From Sphagnum compactum (lineage: Eukaryota > Bryophyta > Sphagnopsida > Sphagnales), in contig OZ234503.1 of the NCBI GenBank assembly GCA_965153455.1, forward strand, positions 8,152,157-8,216,156: a stretch of 64,000 nucleotides of DNA, read 5' to 3'. The notes under the pieces were generated by a model. The model had not been told where the DNA came from, did no database searches, and saw only the letters and a program-made list of their open reading frames with translations. Shown here piece after piece: positions 25,621-35,875 of this stretch (the first letter of the stretch is position 1; each line of letters opens with the position of its first letter). Both the position numbers and the translations under genes were made by a program.

Positions 25621-27105
25621 TCATTCCAAATCAATCATATTAAACCTTAAATGAATTATTGTTTAGATGAAAGTTGGAGTGCCACCTGCGCAATGTCTTT
25701 ACGAACCGTCTTACGAAACATCTTCATGTTTTATATATGTAAATTGAGGAAGGGGAGTAATTATAGTTGATGATTGTGATCATTACCAATTTATGTACAT
25801 ATTACATGGGCCCATTTACATTTGTCAATTGCATGTGTGAATTTCCTAACTCCCATCAAATTTAATTGTTTCTCCTTTTTGGAATTTTGTTTCTTAAATT
25901 ATTATTTTCATTAGTTCTAAGTTATATCCTTCAAATTTGTGTCATAGATCTAAATCATGTGGGCCTTGGAATCAAACAAGCCATACAAATTTATTTTCCA
26001 ATACATGAATTTCAATTGGATGACTTTTTGTAATGCACACAACAATCATATATTAAGCATGAAAAACTTTAGTTAATGAAAAAAATGATTAACAATATTT
26101 TTACTTTAATGATGTGAAGGTTCAAGCTTGAGCTTTTTTGTCCAACAATGTCTCCTATTTTTACATAAATACTTAAGTTCCTAGAGTTGCTAGCAAAAGT
26201 GCATTTTTCCAACCAAAAGAGGTTTTCATTGACAAAATCAAATAATTTTATTTCATTTAATGAGTGCATGACCAAGGTATAAGTTACAAACCATTTGATC
26301 AAACAACTTACATACTACCCAATCCAATTTCTTTTCAAAAGCAAGCTATGTTCACAATGGTTCCTAAATGCATAATTTTGTTTACAAAATGATATTATCA
26401 CCAAATTAATGTCATATATATTTTTCATTATTCATTGATAGTGGAACATATTTACAATCATCATTTTTGTTTTTGAAGGTGGCACTCATTGCAAAAGAAT
26501 TAGATTTTTTCCATTTTTGAACATCTCTTTCTTACAAAACTTATCAATTTTCTTTCAGTTTCAAAATGATTTTCCATGTCACAAAAATATCATGTTTTCA
26601 TCATTTTCAAATATATACCTACAACATACAAAAATATATATATTTCAAAACATTTATTGCAAAAATATAAACATTTAAATTTAATAACTGTAGGTTCACT
26701 TAATTTCAATTTCAATGGTCATGTTATATTACTATGTGAATATTAGTTAATTGTTGACGGTGCATGCAAAGGTTTTTCATTTTTTTGGGTGGATGGGGGG
26801 GGGGCGGGGTGGGGCTCTTGATTCACCAATCACTAAAACTAATAATCACAAGATGGACACCTGTAAATTAAAATATTATATAACCTTGGCCTTTGGTCTA
26901 GCTACATAGGTAAATAAAATCAATTTTTGGGCAAATGGTGAAAAGTGGCGAGGAGAAGTGCTAAATCATTTCTATCACCTCCACTTTGTCAAGTAACTTT
27001 TGTCACCTCCTATTTATGTGATTGTGAATATGTTTGCTATGTTCCTACCCCCGCCTAGTGCACTAACATTAAAAAAATTCCCATCCAGCATTCACATGTA
27101 ACCCT
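25621..27105 (+). repeat. Copy of the ankyrin gene 3' flank (A)
   Basis: Matches the sequence following the intact gene (54328-55870) and following fragment B (41471 to about 42765). Landmarks are CATGTGGGCCTTGGAAT, GGTTCAAGCTTGAGCTTTT, GTGGCACTCATTGCAAA and CTCCTACCCCC-type sequence. Short frames (for example 26069-26302 minus) are non-coding by comparison between the copies. Confidence 0.85.
26791..26817 (+). other. G-rich run in the 3' flank (A)
   Basis: A run of ten G followed by CGGGGTGGGG. The equivalent position in copy B (about 42655-42675) is also a long G run of different length. Capable of forming a G-quadruplex on paper. Confidence 0.6.
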
Positions 27106-27950
27106 TTTTTTGGTTTAAAAATGGGTATTTATTTATTTATGTGAAAATTAAAAAATCAAAGTGTTTGATCATCCTTGACTTGGGCAAACATATTTATGAG
27201 TGAACATTTAATGTATCAAAAGACAAGGACATCATGATTAACACTTGATTGATGATGAAGTTTCAAGATAATTTGTAACTCATCTTTGGGCTTTCCAATA
27301 CGTTTTTGAATCATCTAAGTTTGTTAAGCAAACTGAAAGCTATGGCCTTTCAAACGAGAGGAGTCTCTCGCTTGAGATATATCCTTTTCACACTTTTATC
27401 ACTCCTAAGTTTTAATATGTGCACTTATCACATGTTAACAACCCTCAACTTTGACCTTTATGATTTGCCCAATGTTTTCACCTTTTCAGCTCTATAGCTT
27501 TGCTAAAGGAAAGATCCTTAATCTTCATATGCAAATTTATATTTTGGGGAGCTTTCAAAGTTTCATCTTTTTCTTATTTTCTTGTGATGGGCCCATCCTA
27601 AATGGAAAAAAAAGAGTAAAAAAACAACTAGTAGGACTATCAAATTTTAAGTCATAGTTATCCTAATCTTTAAGCCTGCATGTCCAAACATATTCAGCTT
27701 TGGGTATGGGTATTTCTTATTCATATCCACGGTTATGTTTAAGGAATAAAATTTCAAATTTACATACCATTGGATATGCACTTCATTGAAGGATGTTGAT
27801 TTGAGATAAGTAAGTTAAGATAAATAATATACCCTATCTGTACCCAGGGGGTATATCTGGGTGAAAAATATACCCACACAACATTGTTCATGGCCTGGGT
27901 CAATCCATATCGTTAGTTATTTCCTTTTTTCTGCTCTCTTGACGGGCAAT
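26908..27950. other. 1.0-kb block present only in copy A
   Basis: In copy B the sequence GGTCTAGCTACATATGTCTTGG (about 42758) runs straight across. In copy A the two halves (GGTCTAGCTACATAGG and ATATATGTCTTGGG) are about 1 kb apart. Part of the block (to about 27105) is homologous to the 3' flank of the intact ankyrin gene, so it is ancestral and was deleted from copy B, with the short shared sequence CATA/ATATG at the join. Frames at 27306-27497 and 27451-27657 are unrecognised. Confidence 0.8.
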
Positions 27951-28003
27951 ATATGTCTTGGGTATATTTACAGGCTCAAACTGAGTTCACACCAATTGGA
28001 GTA

Positions 28004-28357
28004 ATATTTTTCATCCAAAATATAGGTTGTAGGCCATTTTACTGCTATGGGTGAAGATGTTTTAAGGACAAGCCCAAATTGAATTCGGCACGAGTTCACT
28101 ATTACATTTCATGTACAGTTTTGGGTACAATTTCGACTATTCATCCATGAGAGCACGAGACGGCCTGATGCTCCAACAGTTGTTGAGGCAATTGTGGGTA
28201 AGTGTAAGAGCAAGAGTTGCTTTCCTTTCTAGAAAAGAAATGTCCAAAGAAAAATTCCTGACTTGGCTTCCCTGGCAACTAGGCATGAAATAAATGCCAG
28301 GAGTATTATTGCAAGTGCTTACAAGACTTTTTTTCTGGTGCCAAATTTCACAAAATG
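28004..28357 (+). other. 354-bp block identical in both duplication copies (A)
   Basis: No difference from 42821-43174 over 354 bases, whereas the bases immediately outside differ at several positions on each side. The block holds an exon-like stretch: a possible acceptor (ATTTCATGTACAG, about 28118), an open frame containing RRPDAPTVVEAIVG, and a consensus donor GTAAGT at 28198-28203. A second open stretch, DLASLATRHEINARSIIASA, lies about 60 bases further on. I do not recognise the protein. It may be an eroded exon pair of an unknown gene. A 60-codon frame (28111-28293) overlaps it in another phase. Confidence 0.8.
28081..28094 (+). other. Match to a cDNA-library EcoRI adapter motif (A)
   Basis: GAATTCGGCACGAG is identical to the EcoRI-adapter sequence found at the ends of many lambda-ZAP cDNA clones. 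It sits inside continuous duplicated genomic sequence and recurs at 42898-42911, so cloning contamination at this site is unlikely. Confidence 0.85.
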
Positions 28358-28866
28358 CGAATTAAAGAAAAGGTTCCATATTTCCTATTTCATGGGGAAA
28401 AAATCTTGATTTTTTTGAATTAAAAAAAACTGCCAAATATCAACTTGGATGTTAGTTTTGGAGGCATTTTTTTTATAACATATTCTCACTCTTTTCGATA
28501 GGTTCTAGAAATTTGTCACCAGTACAGTACCGAGGCTGGTTAGGCACTGATTAATTATTTTTGGAATTGCCTAAAATTCTGAAAACATTTACCTTCTATG
28601 CCAAAAACCTGAAAGAAACTTTCAAGCACACCAGCTTCATTATTTAGTATAGTGCCTAGTTGTAAATTTATTTATTTTTAATTGCCAAAAGTAAATGACA
28701 ATTTTAAAAAATTTATTAGGCACCTTGTTGCTGGACCAGCCAAGGTACTAGGGTAAGACTAAATTCCTCTTGAGATACTCACAATTGATGGAACAACATC
28801 AAATTGTAAAAATGAACACTGTGCTCAGTAGTTGGACATACTTCTGATTTTCCCATCTTCTTTCTC

Positions 28867-29067
28867 TCAAACATACATGAGAGAAACCCCAACCAGAAGG
28901 CCAGCAAACAGCCCCAAACTACAGATAAAAGAACTCAGAAGATAGGATGTCGGGAGAAGAAGACACCAAGTGATGGCATTTTTCCGGTGCCTCTCAAATA
29001 TTGAGGGGGTGGGGTTCTTGATGTATGGTTTTAGGTAGCAATATGGTTTTAAGAAGTCGGGCTTCAA
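28867..29067 (-). other. 66-codon frame kept in both copies, unrecognised (A)
   Basis: A minus-strand frame beginning MKPDFLKPY and ending in a hydrophobic stretch (SLGLFAGLLVGVSLMYV) is also open at 43684-43884, with about seven amino-acid differences. No family is recognised. The differences look no fewer than expected for neutral drift, so coding status is doubtful. Confidence 0.2.
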
Positions 29068-30170
29068 ACTTTAGTGTTTGGGGTCTCTTTACACTAAAGA
29101 CATCTTTAAGTAATTTGTCCAAAAATTAAGAACACACCAACAACACTTTGTTCATGTTGTTCTTCAATAATCAAGAATTTAATGGTCATTGAAATAAGGT
29201 AAAACCATCCAAAACTGCTACAATAAGCATATTGAGATAATTGAATTTCCATTTCCTACTGCATACAATTTTTTCTTAATTACAAAACAATTTGAAACAC
29301 AACCGAAGTTGAACCTGAATTTTTGCACTTACTTTCAATTAGCTATGAATTTGTGATGTTTCGGTACAGGGTCACTGTATTGTTAGTAGGCTCCTTTGTA
29401 AATCATGGGTATGTAACAATTGGAATCCTCAAAAGAGGGCATTTTATATGGTGACACGTAAGAGCCTTAAAAAGAACTTTTTTTAATGGTCCAACAAGGA
29501 TCCTAATACCAAGGTCACTTTAGTGAATTTTCTCTTGGGTGGCAAATTCAGGTCATTTTGCTATAAAAAGTGACCCAAGGAACACGATCGAAAGAAATTT
29601 TTGGAAAATTTACAAAAGGATCACCACATTTTGAGAAAAAAAGTTATGAAATTATCAAGATATTTGGAGGAATTGGGTAGATTTCTAGCTTTCTTCTTTG
29701 GAAATTATCATATTTAACTAATAAGTTCTATGATTTGCCAACATGCAATAAGATTGCTAGATTTTCTATTTCTGCATTTGTCTTGGAGCTAGATTTGGCT
29801 AAATCCTCTTGTGGCTGATTGCCACTTTCAGAACAACATGAGAAAATTGAAAAAAGAGCACTGGATAGTCAGTCACATACGTGCAAATTGGATTTTAAAT
29901 TAGTTGATTGATTTTGACAAGCATTGATGAGAAAAATGAAAAAAATCTGTTTCTAATATTGTGGTTGCCTTTAAGATCCACTTCCCAGGCATCCTAAACA
30001 AATGGATTCTAATCTTAAAGCAAAACTGTATTGCATCATATTTGAAATAAACTTAAACAGTTACTGCAATCACACGTTCCCAAGTGATTGTGTGCCCAAG
30101 TAGGCGATAATAGTCATAAAGGTTCATAGTAGGGCTCCCTTCAGAGTCCCCTCACGAGTCACTACTCGCA

Positions 30171-30522
30171 GTGTTCGGTGCTGCTACGTTATCGTCTACC
30201 TCCTCTTCCACTTCTCGTGCTATGGTGTTACTTGACTTTTGTTGCCCAGTGACTCACAGTGTTAGGTGCTGCTACGTTGTCCTCCACCTCCTCTTCCACT
30301 TCTCGTGCTATGGTGTTACTTGACTTTTGTTGCCCAGTGACTCACAGTGTTAGGTGCTGCTACGTTGTCCTCCACCTCCTCTTCCACTTCTCGTGCTATG
30401 GTCTTACTTGACTTTTGTTGCCCAGTGACTCACAGTGTTAGGTGCTGCTACGTTGTCCTCCACCTCCTCTTCCACTTCTCGTGCTATGGTCTTACTTGAC
30501 TTTTGTTGCCTCTAGTATTCAC
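30171..30522 (+). repeat. 88-bp minisatellite, 4 units (A)
   Basis: The unit starts GTGTTAGGTGCTGCTACGTT and includes CTCCACCTCCTCTTCCACTT and TTACTTGACTTTTGTTGCCC. Units start at 30171, 30259, 30347 and 30435, exactly 88 bases apart. 88 is not a multiple of three, so the short frames across it shift phase at each unit and are not genes. The homologous array in copy B has seven units. Confidence 0.95.
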
Positions 30523-31734
30523 TGTGATCCGTCTGGCTATCATTGCCAAGCAATGTTAGTGCATCATGGATGTTGGTACAATGTTATTGTGCCAAGAACT
30601 AAATCACATGATCTGATACCTCTTTCCACTTCTCTCTTGCGTGGCTGGTTCAAATGCTTTAACCATAAATAAAAGCCTCTTCACCAAACATGGGTGTTAC
30701 ACATTAATTGCATTTGTAGCAATTGCAATGTTTGTGAACGGTTTTGTTTTTCTGGTGATTCTTTGCTAGAGTAGCTTTTTTGAATTCGTGGGAAATTTTA
30801 TTTATTTATTTTTTTTTTTTGAGTTTGTAGTCACCAATTTCAGCAAAAATCTTATAGTTTTCGGGAAATTGCCAGATTATATATTAAGTTCTAGCAGGTA
30901 GCCAGAAATTTATACTTAAGTGTTTTTACTTTTCTACTTTTTTATTCTCAAATTTGGCTAAATCATCTTATAGATGATCACCACTTCAGCCACATCATAC
31001 AATTGGGGGAAAAAACAAAAAAACACTGTTTCTGATGAAAAGTTGTACTGAGCATTATATTGTCACAGATGTAGTGCCAAGTGATGAAGGTTCTGGTCCA
31101 CAACTTATGTACTACAAAAAATTATGATACACAATCCTCAATTTTGGCACTTTATGTGCCATAAGGTGAGATCTAACCCAAATATAAGAATGTAGCTCTC
31201 TGTTCAGGATGCTTTTGCACATGTGAACATTTTGTATATTGTGGAACTTGAATTTGGTAATTTTATATGCCATAGGCTAAGATTGAACCAAAATATGTAA
31301 ATGTACATAAAATTAGTATTTCTGAGTTTCTTGCATGTGTGAACATTTGGGTTTCTGTGTGGCTTATTCTTTGACCATTATTTCATTCCTTAATGTGGGT
31401 TGCACATCACCGAGGCCTGCATAAAGGCAAAGCCCAATAAATGATTTTTTTGGGGGAAATTTTCGTCATTTTGTGAAAAATATTTTGAGAAAGAATGTTC
31501 TATCAAAAATTCCACTTTTAAAATTAAAAATTACCTAATAACAACCAAAAAGAAACAAAAATTGCCACAATTGCCTACAGTATGAAAGGGTGCTTAAGAT
31601 TTTTTGATTTCATATGTTGAATATTGTCAAATTTGGCTAAATAAATTATGCATAATCACCACTTTAGCAACATCACAAAATTGAAGAAACAAAACACCGG
31701 GCCCAATAATTCATGTACTTACACCTAAATACCT

Positions 31735-31880
31735 ACTTCCCTAACTTACCTACTTATTTTTTTACCTACCTACCTACCTAAGTAGGTATTTGGCCTAGGT
31801 AGGTAAATAGGTCCTATCTAGATAGATGTTTAGCCTAGATGGGTAGGTAGGTATCTAGTTCAACCTACATACCTAAATAT
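31735..31880. repeat. ACCT/AGGT-rich inverted repeat
   Basis: Runs of ACCTACCTACCTA are followed by TAGGTAGGTAAATAGG and GGGTAGGTAGGTA in inverted orientation, with a near-perfect core CCTAAGTAGG..CCTAGGTAGG. It could fold as a hairpin. It lies just beyond the right end of duplication copy A. Confidence 0.65.
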
Positions 31881-32059
31881 TGATTTAATTTTCATTTGAA
31901 AAAATTCAATTAATATGCCACGTGGTAAATTTTCTATTGCACCACGTGTCACAATCTAAATCATCTAAACATAAAAATTAAACGTTTTAGATTATTTCAA
32001 AATAATAATAAAATACTTTTAAATATTAATAGTTGGGACACACGGCAACACATAACTTG

Positions 32060-32288
32060 TTCCCATTGTTCACTAAAAAAGTCGCATCTTAGTTGCAAGC
32101 GACAATACGTATATGACCAGTCAAAGGATGAAGGGGTATTTCGTTGACTTTTTATTTGATCCAAAATTTGTTGTGGTTTGCGATTAGTGTTATTGCGACT
32201 TTCCAACGCAACTTAGTTGCAAATATCACTTGCAATTAAAAATTAGTTGCATGGACCAGTTACAAAATGGCCATTTTCTACTACTGAT
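32060..32288 (-). mobile_element. Possible CACTA (En/Spm) element end
   Basis: GGCCATTTTCTACTACTG at 32269-32286 reads CAGTAGTAGAAAATGGCC on the minus strand. This is close to the CACTA(C/G)TAGAAAA-type terminal motif followed by GGCC in plant CACTA elements. The adjoining sequence has repeated TTGCAA/AGTTGCA motifs (near 32090, 32210, 32230 and 32245), resembling sub-terminal repeats. The first bases are CAG, not CAC, and no matching opposite end or 3-bp target duplication was found. Confidence 0.35.
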
Positions 32289-32739
32289 AATGCAAGGTCT
32301 ATAGTTACTAGATTAGTTAATTTGCATTAGTAACCTTAGTTGGAGTTTGTCCTTGAATTCCTAAGAGTGGAGATTTGGCTGTTAAAATGACTCTGAATTC
32401 TTCATGAAGGTGGCAACTTGGATGGAGGTCAAATGTGGGAACAAACTTATCATGTAATGTCTTTCTCTTGTTAACACTCTGTACTTGCACACTGGATGAA
32501 GCAGAAGTATGGTTGCTTGATGTGGTGACATGAGCAAGATTTCAAACACAAATACCACACCTAAACCCTTATCCTTTAATCTTGTAATGACAACATAACG
32601 AGAAGGAATATTCTATGTATTAAGGAAACCTTGGGGGGGGGGCAATGGATTAATAAGGTTGGGATCATGAGAATTTCTACACTTGTAGAGATTTTTTTTA
32701 GTTAGAAATTTTCAACATTTGACCTAATCCAATGGATCA

Positions 32740-33590
32740 CAATGATTAGTCCTCAAGGTATGCATGAGTTGTTTTAGGGTAGGGACCATGAGGATGTGAA
32801 TGATTGGGCCGAACATTTGACTATGGTAATTGAGGTCAGAGATCTCAATGATGACAACTTATTTAAGATAACCAAATTGAACTTGCGCGGCCGAACTAAG
32901 GAATGGTTTAAGAAACTTAATTTGATCAGCATATTGGACTATTCGAAGGACTACAATTGTTCAAAAGTTTGGTGATGTTGATGCAGATGAATTTTGCGTC
33001 AAATTTGATGCAATCAAACAAGAACCAAAATAGAGAGTTGAAAATATTTGAGAGGTTGGATAAGCTTTTTCAGAGAGGGAATATCAAAGATGTTGAACAA
33101 AGCAAAAGGTTTCTAGCTCGACTAAGGCCAAAATTTAGAAGACTCTCTGTGGTAAGGACCTACATAGACATCAAAGAAATGGTGATTGCAACAACAGAGA
33201 TTGAAAGGGTGTTAGAAGACTTGGGGGACCACCATATGATCCCCTCAAGGAGAAGAAGGATGAAGATGCAACTAGAGAATCATCTATACCTAAGTAGTTG
33301 TCAGTGTTGAATGAGACCTTCATACGTTTTTTAAGGGAATCTGGCAAGAGGAATGGAGTTAATGCTAGCTCTTCTAGGAATACATCTAGGTGTCAATTAT
33401 GCCAAGTTGATGACCACAGTGTAGTGGCATGTCAAAAGCACAATGATATGCGGTCCAAATGCAGCAAATGTGTTGGAGGACATAGGGCTAAGACTGTGGC
33501 ATAAGGTGTTCATTCTGCAATGGCTTAAGACATTCGGAGGATTATTGTTGGAAGAAGAAAGACACTAAACCTTCTAACTCCACTACAAAC
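32740..33590 (+). pseudogene. Ty3/gypsy gag remnant with zinc knuckles
   Basis: Frame-by-frame reading gives a retrotransposon Gag: EDVNDWAEHLTMVIEVRD and RTKEWFKKLN (about 32790-32925), KFGDVDADEF in a second frame, then FERLDKLFQRGNIKDVEQ and RFLARLRP (about 33047-33150). Two CCHC-type knuckle regions follow: CQLCQVDDHSVVAC (near 33391), then CSKC, and in the next frame CSFCNGLRHSEDYC (near 33508). There are several frameshifts and stops (TAG near 33030, where a Gln or similar codon is expected). Gag packages element RNA in the cytoplasm; this copy cannot. No 5' LTR or primer-binding site was recognised upstream. Confidence 0.85.
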
Positions 33591-33599
33591 TACCTTGAG

Positions 33600-34330
33600 G
33601 TGTTGGTCAATGATGAAGAAGCCACACTGGCAGAACTAAATAGGATTTGTGGTGCTAATCACCATTTGTCATCTGGAAATAAGATTCCCAAGAGAAGGCT
33701 TTTGATGCAGGCTAATGAAATAGAGGGAATTGTCGAACAAGCCGAAGGCGCTGAGGTAGGAGATAGAACCAGGAAGCTTTTGGACACACTCAAGATCAAG
33801 TTGATTGAGGCACCCATCTTTGCAAGACCTCATTTTGACAGGCCTTCCATACGTGATGTAAACTGGTCTGTAAAAGGGGTAGGGTCAGTTCTATCCTAGA
33901 AGCAAAATAAACATGAATGTGTTATTGCATATGCAAGTAAGGGTCTCACACCCTCACAAAGGAAGTTCCATCCTATGGAAGGTAAGTGCTATGCTTTAAT
34001 ATGGTGGATAATGCATTTCCGACAATATTTATATCAAGCCTCTTTTGTTATGGGACTGACCACAAGCCATTAGAGTGGCTTATAATAGTATCTGATCCAT
34101 TTGGTAGGAGAAGCAGGTGGATATCCATGCTCCAAGATTTTAATTTCAAAATTATCCGCTGGGCAGGAGCTAGGGATGCAAATACTGATGCTTTGAGCCA
34201 CAATCCAATTGGTTCACATGATGAGGATGAGGATTTTGGGGTGGAGATACAAGATGAGAAGAAGAATGTTAATGTGGCACATGTTTGGAAATCCACCACC
34301 TTGAATCCACATATTCTTACTTTCTCCTAG
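33600..34330 (+). pseudogene. Ty3/gypsy pol remnant: RNase H region, protease and RT mostly missing
   Basis: The Gag-like tail (to about 33750) runs almost directly into the end of the reverse transcriptase/RNase H region: APIFARPHFDRPS and SVKGVGSVLS, then TAG at 33897, HECVIAYASKGLTP, KFHPMEGKCYALIW, and in a shifted frame TDHKPLEWL and RWISMLQDFNFKI, ending with DANTDALSHNP. The aspartic protease and the RT palm, including the YxDD motif, are absent. The deletion probably exceeds 1.5 kb compared with a normal element. Conserved RNase H residues remain in part. Confidence 0.85.
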
Positions 34331-34348
34331 GATGTTGGTGCTCAACTC

Positions 34349-35875
34349 ATGCAGAGGGAAGAGCAAGAAGAAATTAATCAATCTATGGAATTTGCAAAAG
34401 AAAATTCTAATCTTTTAGTTAAGGTACCTGCCCCAAAAAGGAAGGTGAATAGGATTTCAGCACCAGACACTGACTATTGGGGATTGATTTGCGAGGCCCA
34501 GGCGATGGTGGATGCAAAAATAAATCCCATTGATTTGAGTAGCAATGAAAAAAACATTGAAATAAAGGAAACAATAAGACAAGTGGACATCTGGAAGGAT
34601 GAAACTGGCATGACTTTGTTGTCTGGAGGCACTTTGGACCAAGTGCTGGATGATGTTACTGAGGTTGACCGAGCCAAAAAAAGATTGTTGACTTACCATT
34701 GGAGAGAAGATAGGTTGTTTTTCAAGAATCTTGTGGTGCTGAAGCCCGGTGAAAGAAAGGCGCTGGTCAGAGATATACATGAAGAGCTTGGCCATTTTAA
34801 CAAAGGAAGAACAGTGGCTGAAATCAAAAAGAGATTTTTTTGGCATGACAGAATTGAAACTGTGAGAACGATGGTGAGACAATGTTAATGTTGTTAGCTT
34901 GCCAAAAATTTAAAAAATATTAGGTCAAATGTTGAGGAGATGAAGAACATTCCAATCTATGACCTATTTTATAGGGTGGCATTGGATACTATTAGGCCTT
35001 TGCTTGAAACTAAAGATGGAAACAACTATGTTGTGGTCACCATTGACCACTACTCGAAGTGGTCTGATGTTGGGCTTGTCAGGGATCATGATGCTGTTAT
35101 TGTCGCAGGATTTCTAGAAAAAGAGATCATATGCAGATTTGGTGTGCCCAAATTCATTCTCACTAATAATGGAGGTGAGTGGATAGCTGAATTTGACCTG
35201 ATGTGTAAGAAATATGGGATCTCTCATCAATTCATAGCTCCACAATGGCTTCAATGCAACGGGATGGTGGAAAGGATGATTAAAACCCTGAAGAGTGGAT
35301 TATCTGTTGTGGCATCTAATTATTTGGATAATTGGGATCTCCAATTACCCTTGATTTTGTTTAGTTATAGAAGTGGTGTTCACGCTAGCACCAAATTCTC
35401 TCCTTTCATGGTGTTGATTGTAAGAACCCCAAGGTTCACATGTGATAATAGCCTTGCTGCATTCACTAATGTGGAAAAGGAATAGCTCACCTTGGAGGAG
35501 ATGACATAGCTAATGGTGGAAAAGTTCTTACTCATTTCCAATATGCATTCATCTATGTTAGAGAATGTAGACCAAACACAGAAGAGGCAACACAGAAACT
35601 ATGCTATGCGAAAGAGCAAATAAGAGTTTGTAAGATTTGAGGAAGGAAAAACCATGGTAAAGATGAGAAAACCAAGAAAAAGGAAGGCATTACTTGCTAA
35701 TTGGGAAGGTCCGTATGCCTTTATGAAATATAAGGATGAAAAGGGCTATAGAGAATTTGATGACGATAATCAAGTCTGCATCATAAAAGGCATGATTTGC
35801 AAGTGTTCAATTAAGTTCAATCATTTTGAAATTTGTGCGAACACAGATAAATTAAGGAAGGAGGCATCACATGTG
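34349..35875 (+). pseudogene. Ty3/gypsy integrase remnant
   Basis: 34349-34888 is open for 179 codons and ends in the integrase zinc-binding region (HEELGHFNKGRTVAEIKKRF, then C*CC with a stop at 34886). 34940-35485 (181 codons) is the catalytic core: ALDTIRPLLETKDGNNY, TIDHYSKW, FGVPKFILTNNGGEW and QCNGMVERMIKTLK. The second catalytic Asp, normally in T-D-N-G, is Asn (codon at 35165). 35654-35878 carries the C-terminal ALLANWEGPYAFMKYKDEK block. Stops interrupt the reading between blocks. This fits a non-autonomous, long-dead copy. Confidence 0.88.

Larger units (their letters stand above)
21921..31710 (+). repeat. Segmental duplication, copy A
   Basis: Direct-orientation homolog of 38782-46790. 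It begins at TCACCCGGGTCTCAATAT and ends at GAAGAAACAAAACAC..GGGCCCAATAA. Copy A is longer mainly because it has two blocks absent from copy B, about 23195-24338 (~1.1 kb) and about 26908-27950 (~1.0 kb). Copy B instead has a longer 88-bp minisatellite. Within copy A lie the PGG-SPRY gene fragment (24800-25620), its 3' flank, the 354-bp identical block (28004-28357) and the minisatellite (30171-30522). Substitution differences appear to be a few percent by eye. Confidence 0.93.

Noticed and set aside
28111-28293. 60-codon frame identical in both duplicates as a possible small protein
   Set aside because: The DNA is identical over 354 bases, so frame conservation adds nothing. The exon-like reading with GTAAGT is in another phase.
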